A DNA stretch of 64,000 nucleotides, from positions 319,035-383,034 of the forward strand of contig CANNZV010000268.1 of NCBI GenBank assembly GCA_947561585.1, in the 5' to 3' direction. Every line of letters starts with the position of its first letter. Position 1 is the first letter of the stretch. Positions 35,683-48,685 of this stretch are shown piece after piece. The stretch is from Caprella mutica. Its lineage: Eukaryota > Arthropoda > Malacostraca > Amphipoda > Caprellidae. Under the pieces are notes generated by a model. That model did not search any database, was not told the origin of the DNA, and saw nothing but the letters and a program-made list of their open reading frames with translations. A program made the position numbers and the translations under genes.

Positions 35683-35784
35683 TGGTAATTTGCACAATAT
35701 ACTTGGTAGAGTTGTATGGGTCAATTTAATGAGAGAACAATCTTCACTGAAATTTATATAAGCATATCATCAAAGAATAAATTA

Positions 35785-35905
35785 GGGTAAGTTACGAATT
35801 ATTGGTCAATTACACATCTTGATTTATACAAGAAAAAAATATATAATAAAAATTAAATAATAATTATTTTATGTGACCAAAGATGTGAAACTGACAAATA
35901 TAGGA
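35785..35905. mobile_element. Short MITE upstream of the PPP1R35-like gene
   Basis: 'gggtaagttacgaattattg' on the left, and 'gaccaaagatgtgaaactga' complementary to 'cacatcttg' on the right. Same family as 37970-38152. Confidence 0.55.
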
Positions 35906-36175
35906 AGTCTGCTTCATACCTGCACAGTTCTCTTCTGCTTACATTCAGGAGGTAGATAGCTTAATTACCATCAACAAAATGTACCGATATTCTTTTTGTT
36001 TATGGAAGACATAGTATTTATAAGATGCATTGCAGTAAATCTTATTTTTGTTTGATCAATGCTTCTGCATGTAAATAACCAAAAAAAAAGAAATTTTATA
36101 CAAATTATACTTGTCAAAAAAAACTCAGTGACCTACTCTATTTCGGTGACAAGCAACAACAAAATCACCTAGGTA

Positions 36176-36450
36176 CCCCTTTTCGGTGACAAGCTCATGG
36201 ATGCTAAAAAGCTACTCTGACTACAGTCACCTAGCAAGGAATTTGACAATTAGGATACAAACAATGCTGCTTTCAGCCACTGATGAAAGAAGTGATAGGA
36301 AATGGAGTTTGTATAACAAAAAGTTTAAGGTCTTTAGTAATTCGTTGAAGGGTGTAACTCTACAACCAGTATACAAAAAAAAACATAATAACATTCACAA
36401 TCCAAATTACAACAGTTCAAGGAGGAAGTATACCACTTCTTCTTTCATTA
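36176..36450 (+). repeat. Dispersed repeat family R, copy 4 (shortened)
   Basis: 'acaagctcatggatgctaaa', 'cagtcacctagcaaggaatt', 'gatgaaagaagtgataggaa' and 'caatccaaattacaacagtt' keep family order with internal losses. The 98-codon frame here is not a gene. Confidence 0.6.
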
Positions 36451-37695
36451 ACTTTCTATTATTTGGAAAACTGGTTTTATAATTATTTAGTTGATTAAAT
36501 ATGATCATTAGAACTAGAATAAAATAACAATTGTTTTGTAGGTAATAGGTATCTGTTCCGCAAATTTTAATATGAATGTATTTTTGTATCAATTTTCAGT
36601 GTATAATGAGTATTAAAATAACCAGTTAAACTAATTAAAATGAAAAGTTAAATTGTTAATTTAAATAGTTTTTCTTGAAAATATGAACTGTCTAACTGAA
36701 TCCTACACCTCTCCACTAGAGTGAAGAAAGTCTATTGTTATTTATCTAAATTATTTAAAGACAAAATTTTCCCATTTAACACTTTCAACGCAACTCGAAA
36801 TATGACTGTGATGCCGAACCAGCATCTTTGTTTTAATTGCATACATGCACAGTTGTGTTCTTCGTTTTTTAACATATTTTTCTGATATTTCTAGTCTTAA
36901 ATATGTAATATATTTTTACAAATTATTTTTACAATTTTTGTTCCTTACTTTTCCAACACTAGTCTTTAAAAGTATTCAATATACGTTGGAGAAAATTTAA
37001 TTTTGAAAAATTACAAAAAAGTGGCATAGTGTACCACTAAAAAAAAAATCACTAAACTAATAAAAATAATTACTATGTAATAACAGTAAAGTCACTGGGT
37101 GATGCCATGGGAGCGTTAATTCCCATAGATCTGAGAAACAATCCAGATCCCCTTGAGGCATGAGAAAAAATCTAAATAATACAAACACTCCCTTTATCTT
37201 TGATAGACTTTAATGCAACAGATCAGCTGAAATCTTAGGATGAATAATTGATGAACTTATAATGGAGTTCCTCAAATTGTAAAATAAAAAGGATAACATT
37301 TCACTAGTTAAAAGCATACAGATTTTAATAACAAATACAGACACATCATCTTGTTTGATATAAGGTAATATAAAAGAAATTATCACAAACTAAATTCTAT
37401 TATTTATCAGTGCCAGTAATTGTGAAATAATCACCAACACTATCAGTAATTTGAAAGTAATAATTGACATTTCCAATAGAATGGAAAAACGCATCAACAA
37501 CATCAATAGTTTTATGCTTTAGTGCTTTATCTGAAGTTACTATTGGAGATTAACTAAGAGATGACTTAAAGATGTTGTTCTTGCATCTCTAAACCTATAG
37601 CTAGGTCCTATTGTGTGAAATATTTATATTTAACACCTCGCATTACGACATTTAACCTATTCCTAATGGAATAAATAACACTGACTGGAAATGAT
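36451..37695. other. Gap between Pin1 and the PPP1R35-like gene
   Basis: AT-rich. It must hold the Pin1 3' UTR. No other feature seen. Confidence 0.4.
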
Positions 37696-39090
37696 CTAAG
37701 CTGTCCTCAAAATGATGTGAATGCCAGAGTCGGTATCGACAACTTCACTAAGTTCTCCGACTTTTAGGGCGAAAGCTGCATCCTCGAATGGCTTCTGCAT
37801 AGCCTTTCTACCAAAGAGACCCAAATCTCCTCCTCTCTTTGCAGAGCTGCAGTGACTCTCTTGTGACGCTAATTCAGCAAACGACACCTGTCCACTCACT
37901 ATTTGCTCCCTGAAATCTGAGGGAAAAGGTACAATTTCAATATTTTGATAGGTGAGCCATTACAGGGCATGTTACGAATTATCAGTCAGTTCCTCATCTT
38001 TAGTAATATAAGAAAAAACAATATAATTATATATAAATTTAATTTTTCATTTTTTTACCAAAAAAAAAATTAAATAATAATTATTAGCTATATCGATTTT
38101 TCTTATATGACCGAAGATGAGGAACTGACCAATAATTCGGAACTTACCCTACTGCAGGTTAGAAAACTGAAATAATCAGTAATTACACCATCTTATTATT
38201 GAGTGAGAACAGCCTGAACAACATCTTGACTGGAATAATATTGAGGATGGCAGATGGTTACAGCATCCTTTTATGAGTGTAGCTACTGCTAAACTAAATT
38301 GTTTTATCTCATTCAAAGGCGTGTCTTTAGTCATGATGATGTCAGAGTCAGGGATAGAGCACAAAATACATACAGTAAAGTTACCAGAAAATTATCTTAG
38401 AAAGGAATGTGGCTACATCCTACCACAGGCAGTGACAATGCTCATGAATGCAGAAAAGATACTCCGTGATACAGTCTCTTACAAAGAGGAAGGTAAATAA
38501 CATATTTTGCAGAATTAAAAAAATTGATATATAGCTAGTTACTGTTTGTGATGAATTCATACCTTCAACCATTTTCATTGCCTCTTCCTTAGTGCGGGTA
38601 ATATTCTCCTCCTTCCAAGAAGAGGGTCTTCTAGAGCCAGCATGCTTCACCAGCAAGTGAGAGCATTGAACACTGATTGGTCCTGAGTTTGTTTCATCAG
38701 GCTGCCTGGCAGCTTCTGTTGGTGTTTCCCATTGGCTTTCTTTGGTGAACTGATTCAAGTAATAAGACTGACCTGAAAAAGTTCCAATGCATCTATGAAG
38801 GATCTAGTCACATTAAGTAGCTAGTTCATAAGAGACGTATTAAATAATGAATTATATAGTGGAATTAAGAAAAAACAGAAGACAATAATTTGTTATAAAT
38901 ATGATCAGTTTACTTAAGATTCCTCAATTATCTAAATATTATGTTGCCATCAGTTTTACAATGATAGTAATTTAAAAGGATCCTGGAGAAGCATTTGTCC
39001 TGTGAATAGATATCTATCATGAAATATATGCCTACCTGTAGACCTGCTTGTTTTCTTAGTCCATCCTGGAGGTAGCTCTTCATCACTCAT
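37696..39090 (-). CDS. Pin1: Pin1-type peptidyl-prolyl cis-trans isomerase (dodo), three exons, 161 aa
   Basis: Exons on the minus strand: 39090-39036, 38772-38563 and 37916-37696. Introns are GT-AG, with phase 1 at both joints. The WW domain (about residues 5-37) has [20 protein letters not shown] and SQWETP, both Trp present. The parvulin domain has CSHLLVKH (catalytic His and the Lys), the phosphate-binding Arg pair in [22 protein letters not shown] with the active Cys, [17 protein letters not shown], and [11 protein letters not shown] at the end. The length agrees with human PIN1 (163 aa). It isomerises phospho-Ser/Thr-Pro bonds in cell-cycle and signalling proteins in the nucleus. All key residues are intact, so it should be active. 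Intron 2 contains a small MITE and a family R fragment. Confidence 0.96.
37970..38152. mobile_element. MITE in Pin1 intron 2
   Basis: The left end 'gggcatgttacgaattatca' plus 'gtcagttcctcatctt' is mirrored by 'aagatgaggaactgaccaat' and 'aattcggaacttaccct'. About 180 bp, with an A/T-rich centre. Confidence 0.75.
38395..38500 (+). repeat. Family R fragment in Pin1 intron 2
   Basis: 'ggcagtgacaatgctcatga', 'gcagaaaagatactccgtga' match the middle of family R. Confidence 0.55.
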
Positions 39091-39215
39091 ATTGATTACT
39101 ATTTATGTTGTAACTTAGCCAAGTCTGAGAGAGTAGAGCATTAACAGTTTAAATAAGGAAGCAATTAGAACACAAAGAATTGTGGCTTTCTACAACTTCA
39201 CAAGTCATTGCCGCC

Positions 39216-39420
39216 AGGTAATAAAGCATGACCAAACTCGCCATTTTAATGGCGAGTTTGTGAGAGTTATTTTGAGCCCTTCAATTGCAAATGGCAAGAA
39301 ATATCTAATTATCTCCTATGCTACAATGTTATTTTGGAGAGAATTTATGATTTGAGAGAAATTTGGTTTCTTTTGGAGAGACAAATGGAGAGTTTATGAG
39401 CCATACTTATTTTACTACTC
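39216..39420. mobile_element. CTCTCC-signature MITE upstream of Pin1
   Basis: 'aggtaataaagcatgacc' to 'gagagtttatgagccatact'. The centre 'tctcctatgctacaatgtta' and the repeated 'ttttggagagaatttatga' match 52741-52960. A hairpin ACTCGCCATT / AATGGCGAGT lies at 39238-39261. Confidence 0.65.
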
Positions 39421-42002
39421 ATTGGAATACCACATGTCACTATCCATATTTAAGAATTCCTGATGTGACAGATGCGCCAAGTAAAATTAAAAAAATCTCC
39501 GCATTTTATTCTCATAAATGAATTTCTTTCAAAAATGATCAAATTATCATAAGTTTTTCCCAAATTAATATTGCAAGTTTGTAACATATGAATTTTAAAA
39601 GTTGAAATTATTTTCATTTCCTATTATATGGTTTGTATAAGTACTATCAAAGAAATGTCTCCGCATGATGTCAAGTTGTTAACCCTAAAGCGTCCAGCAG
39701 GTCACTGGTGGAACAATGGAAATTACTGTGTTTAATATCATGTTCCTCAGTATTTTCAATAACTTTTCCTCATAACTATATACCTAAGACCCTCATTCTC
39801 AAGTAAATGAACAATGGTTTACAAAATTATTTGCATTTTCTTTAAATACATTTGGATTTAGGCTATGACAAGTGCTAATTTTGTAATAATAAATGAACAG
39901 ATATTGAGGAAGAGCACCATCTATAATCTATCACTCTTCAAAAATTCAAATATTATGATCAGGAAGGTTTCCTTTGTGAGAAAAGCATGTCATATCCATG
40001 GTATAAGTCCCCACTTTTAGATATTTTTTCAATGTTGGAGGGAGGACTGTAACTATTAATTCTTATATTAACATATGTTTTGTTAGAGAAAATTTGAAAA
40101 AAATGATGCGAGACTGTTGGATGGTATTTTTTATGGAATATTTTATATAATTATATATGTCATCAGCTGAGCAGTCTCACAGTTCAAATACAGAATGATG
40201 CATAGGCATCGCTCAGGATACAGTAATATAAAGAGTAGCTATGGTAACTAGTAGACGACGCAAAAATATAACATCACATGTTTTTTTGACCAAGCAGCAC
40301 ATAATACCTCTTATTTGCATGTTAATATCTAGAAGTTTAAAAGTCAATCTTTAAATAGTAAAATAGTGATTGAACCTAGAATTTAAATATAGATATAATT
40401 CAGGTGAGTTTATATTGTTCTCTTCATTACATATCTATAAGAAATAGGGTCTTAAAAATATAGCAGCTACAGTAATACCTAGTAGCCTAAACAGCAGTTC
40501 TGAGTGATCTGCAAGTTAACTGCTAAACTCTAGTGGGAGAAGTTCCAATGAAATACAATCACTAGTTAGTAATTGATAAGAAACACAATTCAAGTTAGCT
40601 ACTAGTAACTAACTAGGTAAGTAGTCCATTGATTTCAAAGTGTGGACAGAGTTCACCATTCAGCAGAAGACTTTCTAAGAAAAAATAAAATTAAAATAGG
40701 TATTTTACTGTGGACTTTGGAGGATTGATATGAGATGTTAAATATGTAAATAACAATTATTTACCTCAACATATTTTTAATATACGTCAGCTCTAGTGAA
40801 GTTAAATGAATGTTAAAATCTGTCCAATTTTCCTAACCACGTTACTATAGCTTTTATTGGTCCTTACATGAAAAAAAAATGTTAAAAGTTTTCTATCTGT
40901 GGATACAATTCTATTATTGATACAATTATAGGTAAAAGTCTAACCACAATGATTGAAAATGCGGTCACATCAAATAATCGGATTAATTTTGATCAACTGA
41001 TTACCATACCCTGTATAGTCATTGTATCTAGCTAGGCCCAGGGCATCACCATCCTTTGATACTGTTGCCAACTTTTTTCCATTTGACTAAAAAGAAGGAC
41101 ACAGATTATGTCCCAGCAGGAGTGCACATTGCACCATCCAAAAAACATACTATACTATTCTAAAAACAAAACTAAATTAACCGTTAAACATTTTATCATT
41201 CAATTATTCAAATTTGATTCTTGTCTAATAAAAATTATATCATTAGTTATTTAATACATCCATTTATGTCCAGTCTGCAGAATATGGGATATTTTTACAT
41301 TTTGATCCCAATCCTATATATACATTTATTTTTCTGGAAACCCGTTGATTTAATAATTTATTGAATCTCCCTAGGCCCGCACAAATTAATTATTTGTTTA
41401 TAAAATTCAGACTGCCCCATGTGTATTAAATTTCACCTATAATCCTAATCACGCTTTGAAAATAAGTTTCACCTATCACATCATAATAAATTCAATCAAT
41501 TAGTTAGCTATTCGGCACAGGTACTTAACCACCTCTTTCCTCAATACATATCAGTTTTTAAGGATTCAAGGATAACTCTCCTTGGGTAATACGCCATGCA
41601 GACAACTCATCAGTAGGACAACACACCGCATGAATTATGTTTAATTAGAGCATACTTCAGTTATATTTTAAAATTATTTAAAAAAAAATTATTTCTAGAC
41701 ACTCAAGACCAATGAAACAAGACCCCCACAACTAAAATGTGCAGGCATTCACCCGCACCCCAATATCTCCAAAACTATTTGGAAATTTTAATTTCTTTTT
41801 ACGGTATTGGAAAGAGCAGGTTTTAAACCATTAGGACAAATAATATTATCCATGTTAGGTTTCAGTAAGTATTTTAAATTTCTTTTTTGAATAGGACACT
41901 ATAAAATAATGCACCAAACATTTGCATTCATAATATCTGATAAATTTGCAAGATTTGATGCAGAATCCACAATTCTCAATCAAATTTGATCAGTATGCTA
42001 CA
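39421..42002. other. Gene-free stretch
   Basis: No gene seen. 39678-39712 reads TTAACCCTAAAGCGTCCAGC...CACTGGTGG, like one end of a piggyBac-type element without a visible partner. Family Y lies at 40225-40390 in reverse. Confidence 0.45.
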
Positions 42003-43984
42003 CCACAGATCATTGAATATAGGAAGATGTCGCACAACAGTATTTTAAATTTTCTAGTGACACTCGGCATTGGAAACGTCCGTACCGTGACACATCCTTG
42101 GAGTTGCCTATGATTGTTATATTACATATTCTTAATTATTCAAAAGGCAACAGAAAGAGAATAATATTGAATTTAAATATGGTACTTGAAATCAATATAT
42201 TTATGATTAATATAATTATTTCTGTTCTGTACATGTTTTGTACGGTGTTTGTATGAGTTTGGAGTGTTGGTTCATTTCCGATGCAATATCTTAAGCGATG
42301 TCCGTGCGCTGTGGTCTGTGACTAAATTTACTAATTTTCTCATTTTTAATTTGAAATTAACACATTGCGTGCTGGGTGACCCACTGGTGGGTCACTGCCG
42401 TTTCTAGTGCAGTGCGGGTGACCCACCAGTGGGTCACTGCCGGTCATTATAAAAAAATGATTATCTTCAAAAAAAACATCATATAAACGGGAAAATTTTA
42501 TATTTTGTACTTCTATTTTTTAATATGTACTGAGTTTACAAGTAATCATGATCATTAATGAGGAAATTTGGCCACTCAATAAATATGGCACTACTTATAA
42601 TAATTTGCATGTAAATTGAGAAAATTAAAATAATTTTTTGGAATAAAACAATTTTTCTAATTGCTTCATTATAGGAGATCAATTCTCAAAGCAACTGATC
42701 ATATTTTAAACATTTAATAGACCATATAAAGCGAAAAATACGATAAACATGATTTCATGTCTGTAAAACCTTTCATTTATATATGCAGCTACCAAATATA
42801 AATCAAATGCATTCTTTCAATGAATAACCTTCGTTTATTAGATAGAATTTTGAATTAATTGATTACTAATTTATGCTCCAAATTGAAATACATACGGCAT
42901 ATAATAGTATGGGTGCCCATGCTAGGCAGGTCATAGCTTTCTGATTAGAGTTTGTAACTTTTTGGCTCACTCATTTTGTGAATTCAACTAACATATTTCG
43001 CGGCATTTTTATAAAAGCATTATTCTTAACAGGAAATCATTCAGAACATCACATGAAAATTCATTAGGATTATCAAAATTTCTTCATAAACCATAAAAAA
43101 CGAAATGGTAAGGAAGAGACATCTGTACGAAGATACAAGTAATAGATCATAAAATTTTACAGCTGACATATACTAACATAGTTATAATTATATTTTCATT
43201 CTTAACACCGAGAAACAATAAATATTAATTTACAACCTTGAATAATTAAAAAAAAATGAGTCTAAAATGTGCGTTTTTTTATGTCAAGCAGTGACCACAG
43301 TTGGGCACTCCGCAGTGCAGTGGAGCCAGGAGCTTTACATTGCGAAATGACCAACGGTCAATTTTATACCTGTAATTGGTAGTACTATCCATGAATATGA
43401 ACCACACAAAATGTCAGCTCGATTGCGTTACTAGTACAGATATGGTGGATCTTTCAAACTCCCGCAATGCAGTGGAAACCTAGTTTTGGACTCCAGCACG
43501 CAACATGTTAAACGAGTGAGAAATAGGCAAGGTGCGAAAATATTCATTTTTTAGTTTTACCAAAGAGTGGTACAAGTTGTTTTCAATCGGAAAATATGAT
43601 AACAATGTGTGGGTAAAGATCAAAGGCTTGCAACAATGGTGGTGAAACTGAACAGTTAATAAGACACTATTCAGATTGCCCAAAACATTTTAGCTCCTAC
43701 TCCGATTCTTGTTTTCTATTTTATAATAAAAATATGTTAAAAGTCTATGAATTTCATCAACCTTTTTTCCTGAAAATTAAAAATAGTCCCCCTTATTGGA
43801 AGTAAAAAAAAATGTAGCTCTGACTGTTATATAGCTATATATAAACGTTTGTATGTACGTCTGTAATTTGTGACAACACGGTACCCCTCTCTCTGATTGG
43901 CTGATACACTCTCGCTCAAATAATTATTTGGTCACTAGCGTCCACATAGCAGTGAAACATCTTCCTATATTCAATGATCTGTGG
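42003..43984. mobile_element. TIR element carrying a piggyBac-type MITE
   Basis: CCACAGATCATTGAATATAG plus GAAGATGT at the left is exactly mirrored at 43957-43984. The target duplication is unclear. Most of its interior is the insertion at 42361-43507. Confidence 0.75.
42361..43507. mobile_element. piggyBac-type MITE, TTAA target duplication
   Basis: Flanked by TTAA at 42357-42360 and 43508-43511. Ends CACATTGCGTGCTGGG / CCAGCACGCAACATG. Near the left end two copies of GTGACCCAC-NN-GTGGGTCAC lie at 42376-42395 and 42418-42437. The right side has weaker 'gcagtggagcc' and 'gcagtggaaacc' motifs. No ORF of transposase size. Confidence 0.85.
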
Positions 43985-44194
43985 CAACACATTATAGGTT
44001 CATTAGAGTATTTGAAGATACTACCTAGTGTTTTTGTTTCAGGTAAGCCAAAAATTGGCTACATGGCAACAAAGTAGTGCAGGGTTTTGCCCATCATGAA
44101 AATAATATGCAGGGCATTTTCCTGCACTTTTACAGTATAATAAAATGTTGAATTTTCAGCATGATACGATATAATAACCATAAATAATTGTGTA

Positions 44195-44296
44195 ACGAGT
44201 ATACATACAGTGAATAGTGTGGATACATGCAGTGTGTAGTGTGTGTACATACAGTGTGTAGTGTGTGTACATACAGTGTGTAGTGTGTCAGTGTAT
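44195..44296. repeat. Tandem repeat 'TACAGTGTGTAGTGTG'
   Basis: Imperfect repeats of acatacagtgtgtagtgtgt. The same words resume after the hAT element at 46531-46665, so the element landed inside one array. Confidence 0.75.
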
Positions 44297-44304
44297 ACAA
44301 TATA

Positions 44305-46522
44305 CAGAGCTGGGCGCGCGAACATTTTTTTAGGTTCCGAATCCAAACCCGAATCTTCGTCGATTTTGGGTTCCGAACCTCCATATAGCGAACCGAATTT
44401 GGAAAAGTTTGGTCCGAACATTTGTTCAGAACCAAACATTTAGTCCGAACATTTGTAAGCTATCCTCTGATTTTTAGGCTATTAGGGCAACCTATATAAA
44501 AAAAACAGTTTTTTCAACAAGATACTAACAATTTGTCAGAAACAAGTTACAACGAGAAGATTTCATTCTATGTTAAAAAAACACGTCTTATTTATAAACC
44601 TACGTTACTGTATTTTTACAAGTTGTTAGTTTTTGTACTAAACTAATGTGTACCAAATTTCAAGTAAAAATATTGAATGTATAAGGAGAAATAAATACAT
44701 AGCTATATAAGAGATTGGCAACTGAGTGAGCTGAACTGTTCTTGGATGGAGTGTGAACCAATCACAGCTCGCGCATTTGTCTCTACTACATAAAACGTGG
44801 ACACATTCTTGCGTATTGGGTAACCAATCTGTATTTCTACGTTGCCACAAGTTGCTAAGGTACAATTAATTCAATAATTTACGCCTTTTCACGTCGATAC
44901 GTAAATATTTCACTTTTGAATTTAAAAATATAGTTGGTATTGATGTAGGAACAAAGTCAAGAAAGGCCAGTAAATTTAAAGAAATGACATGAAATATATA
45001 AAGTAACTTAAAAAAGATATGCCTATAAAACATACGTCAAATTCATTAGGGTTAATATAATAAATTTATAATAATAATTATACTGTGACTTCATATGACT
45101 ACATTATAAAGGATTTGCACTGGTAGAACTGCTGTTTCATGAAATACAACTTATTTAGTGAATTTACTAAATAGGAATAAGAGATTCATAGAAAATAAGT
45201 TTTTACTATTAGTTTTCAAATTTTCATTTACATTACAACATTTTTGATTAATCCGATCTAGAAAACTGATGATATAAAACCTTTTTGCATATTGTTTGAA
45301 TATGAAAGTACTATAGATACAATACGTTATACGGTATTCCAATACTCTATTTACTTAACTTTTTCTTCTTTTCAATATATTAGAAAGGTCGAACAGTGAA
45401 GATTATTGTGAATTTTTCTCTAAGTTATATTATGACTTATATACATATAATATTATAATACCTATATAGTATATATAAATTATAATCAATTCAATTTTAA
45501 AGCGAATACCCGAATACTTGATCTTAAATTATCAGTTCAGCCAACCTACTGACCCGTCAAAAGTTTGCTTATTTGAGTCATTTCGATATATTCTCTTTTA
45601 AAAACCTTCATTTGATATTTACTCATACATTAGTAATAGCAAAAGAAAAAATTATCATTCAAAATAAAAGTAACAAGCTAAGACAAGAAACAAATATTTA
45701 AAAGATGTTATTGAACGAAGCTTGGTGTGCGCAATTCTTCTCGCACATATTTGATCTCGCTAAGCCGCTATAAGAGTTACAGTTAACTGATTATAGTGAA
45801 ATATTCACCCTTATGTACTGAAAAACACTCTTGCATCTAATGACTGGAGAGATCTCTGATATATCCCTAATATTATTATAGATTTGAATAAATGCTCATA
45901 ATATGAGTATATTACTATTTATCAACTTCGTTTTTGTCTAATTGTATGTATTTACGCGAAAAATTGAACGATTGATAAGACAGCTTTAAAATCGGTCTTG
46001 AATTTAAGTTATTATTATTTTTCCATGAGGACTGGTTAGCCAACGGCTAAGGTACTAGGATAGGGTGTTATGTAATGTTACCTAATATATACGTTTATAA
46101 CCTTACCTATAGTTCTACATATTTCAAGCAATTTTAATTGAGAATTGAGGGAACATAATCCGTTATTAAAGAATTAACTTGTTAAGATTATTATAAAACT
46201 TACCGCTATTCAAGAAAGGATGAATAACGTATGGAAGAAGAGCGGGGAAAGACGCATGTTCTTCGCTTCAGTGTTAAGCAGAAACCTGTGTATTTAATAG
46301 TAGCCGAGAGGTACGGTACATGTTCAGAACGTAAAATAATTAAATGAACATGTCAGCTTTCCCCGCTCACGGAGGTTCGGACTTGCGAAAAAGACGTTCC
46401 GAACACTGAAGTCCAAACCGTTTTTGAAGAGGTTCCGAATCCGAATGTCCGAACCCATTTTCCAGTCCGAACCGGTTCGCGAATAAAGGTTCGCGAACAT
46501 TCTTGAGGAACGCCCAGCTCTG
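44305..46522. mobile_element. Non-autonomous hAT element, TSD ACAATATA
   Basis: Ends CAGAGCTGGGCG / CGCCCAGCTCTG, a typical hAT terminus. Identical 8-bp flanks ACAATATA lie at 44297-44304 and 46523-46530. Subterminal arrays of (G)GTTCCGAA / TCCGAACATT words occur at 44330-44450 and 46370-46505, in inverted sense. 2.2 kb without a transposase. Open frames at the ends are translations of the arrays. Confidence 0.9.
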
Positions 46523-46530
46523 ACAATATA

Positions 46531-46665
46531 CATACAGTGTGTATGTGTATATACATCATGCAGTTTGTAGATACATACAGTGTGTAGTGTCACTAGTGTG
46601 TACATACAGTGTGTAGTGTCACTAGTGTGTAGCATCACTAGTGTATACATACAGTGTGTAGTGCA
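46531..46665. repeat. Tandem repeat, right half of the array at 44195
   Basis: Copies of acatacagtgtgtagtgtca with CTAGTG variants. Confidence 0.7.
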
Positions 46666-46670
46666 TGTGC

Positions 46671-47560
46671 TTGCCTAAACTTTTATTATGCAGGAGTATT
46701 AATGCACCAACAAAAAACATAAAATAAAATAGACTCTTGTCTGTAACGTGAATCTGACTTCACAGAAATTAACTTAAAACTATTTTCTGATGTTTATAAC
46801 TTATGTTATAGTAAATTAAGCGTGATTTATATTTTCAGGTGGCTCAAAATTGAGCTCCGAACTTTCATAGGTGTTACTTGTTAAACACATGACACTATTT
46901 CCAAGTGTTGTGCTAGCAAACTTTTAACATTGTTTCTAAGGGTTTAGAAGCTGCTTTTTACTATGGTGCAATCAAAATTTGGATTGATCTTAGTTTCCAA
47001 GTTAATCGGGATGTGGTGCTGGTCATTAACCCACAATGGAGGATATTGTCTGGAGTGGTGCCATTAGTTTCAGAGTTAATAGTGGTGCGAAAAGATGCCC
47101 GCCTTAACTTTTATTATGCAGTAGTATTTATGCACCAACAAAAAACGTAATATAAAATAAACTTTTGTCTTTAACATGAATCTGACTTCACAGAAATGAA
47201 CTTCAACTATTTTCTGATGTTTGGGCAACATTTAAATTACATTTTAACTTAACTTGTCGTAATAGTAAATTATGCGCGATTTATATTTTCAGGTGGATCA
47301 AAATTGAGGTGGCTCAATATTATATTTTCAGGTGGCTCAATATTGAGCCTCGTAACTTTTATAGGTGTTACTTGTTCAAACATATGACGCTATTTCAAAG
47401 TGTTGTACTAGCGTACTTTTAACATTGTTTCTAAGAGTTCAAACCTGCTCTTTATGATGGTGTAATCTAAATTTGGATTGATCTATTAGTTTCCAAGTTA
47501 ATAGGGGTGCAGACCATTAACCTGCAATGCAGGATATTGCCTGGAGCCCTGTTTGCTAGG
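46671..47560 (+). repeat. Tandem direct duplication of a unit of about 430 bp
   Basis: Both units contain 'cttttattatgcag', 'caccaacaaaaaac', 'cttcacagaaat', 'tatattttcaggtgg', 'tttataggtgttacttgtt' and 'ggatattg(t/c)ctggag', at about 46671 and 47101. The units have diverged by substitutions and small indels. The second repeats a 'ttttcaggtggctcaatatt' piece. Confidence 0.75.
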
Positions 47561-48397
47561 GTAGCAATTTTTTTTAGAAAAAGTTGAATTACTATTTACC
47601 CATTGATCATAGGGCTAAGCCGTTTTGTATCTATAGAGTATGTGACTACTCCTTTTGCGATCATTTCTTAGGTTTGAGAATTGACACTAGACTTTCAAAT
47701 TTTAATGGGAATATATGTGAATTTATCCCTTCAGAAGCAATTGTTTATTTTTTATTTCCATAATTCAGTAACTGATCTAATTAATGTCTATCAATTACAC
47801 AGGAAATGAAAGCTGGTAATGACCGGTTCAATTTTATTATGGGCACATATAATAATACACAGTTGGGCAAATATGGACTTATTGCGGATAATCGTAAAGA
47901 GAGTAAAATGTAGAGCGCTCTGTGGTTGTTAGCCCCACAAAGTCTAGAGCCAATCTAACAGAGGACCAAAAACTAAGACAGGAAAGCATCAGTTTTAGGC
48001 TTATTTTCGAATTGGACTACAAACAGCTCATTATATACCTAGGCCTTATATTCAATAATAATCCTACGGATACAATAAGAATGTCTTACGGTGGTATTTT
48101 AACGGACTTTTAGGGTAAGGGTTAAAAGAGAGGATGTAAGCAATTAACATCATTCGATGCTTTTGAGAAAGAAACAATGTTATCTAATTGAAATATATAT
48201 GTATAGGCCGTATAGCTATTCTTATTGAAATTATAGTTCATAATACTCCTTTGACTTGATCACTAAGTGCGTGGTTATGCCCGCATTGATGCTAGTTGAC
48301 AAGTTTCCATTTATTAGCATCTTTGTTGACATATTTTCTGAGAATATTTTAGGGAGCAAAAAACATTATTATAAGAGATATTAATTTCAATTTAGTA
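47561..48397. other. Gene-free DNA
   Basis: Nothing recognised. Open frames here are short and lack domains. Confidence 0.4.
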
Positions 48398-48685
48398 GAA
48401 AGTTTTACATCTATTTCGGAACCAAAGGCCATATCACTGACAACAAAATCAGAAAAGCAGTCAGAAAGGAAAGTGTCTCAATGAACAAAGTTACCGAAAA
48501 CCAGTCGGTGACAATGCTCATGGATTCAGGAACGATACTACGGAATGCAGTCAATTATCAAGGAATGTAACGAAAAGAGACAAGCACCATTGACTGCAAT
48601 CCAGGATGAAAGAACCAAATGAAGTTGATAGTAAATGAAAACTACATAAAAATCAAGGACATCGTAGCTGAAGAGCATTTTATTT
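48398..48685 (+). repeat. Dispersed repeat family R, copy
   Basis: 'acatctatttcggaaccaaa', 'aaagcagtcagaaaggaaag', 'gacaatgctcatggattcag' and 'gtagctgaagagcat' in family order. Confidence 0.65.

Noticed and set aside
35514..35729. 71-codon plus-strand open frame
   Set aside because: Antisense of exon 1 of the PPP1R35-like gene, whose splice phases are consistent.
39678..39712. Complete piggyBac element
   Set aside because: Only one end is visible; no matching TTAA-bounded partner was found nearby.
44059..44443. Overlapping open frames rich in Thr, His, Cys and Tyr
   Set aside because: They are translations of the TACAGTGTGTAGTG array and the hAT subterminal words.
46324..46650. Open frames of 108 and 68 codons
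   Set aside because: Same cause as at 44059: repeat arrays and the hAT end.
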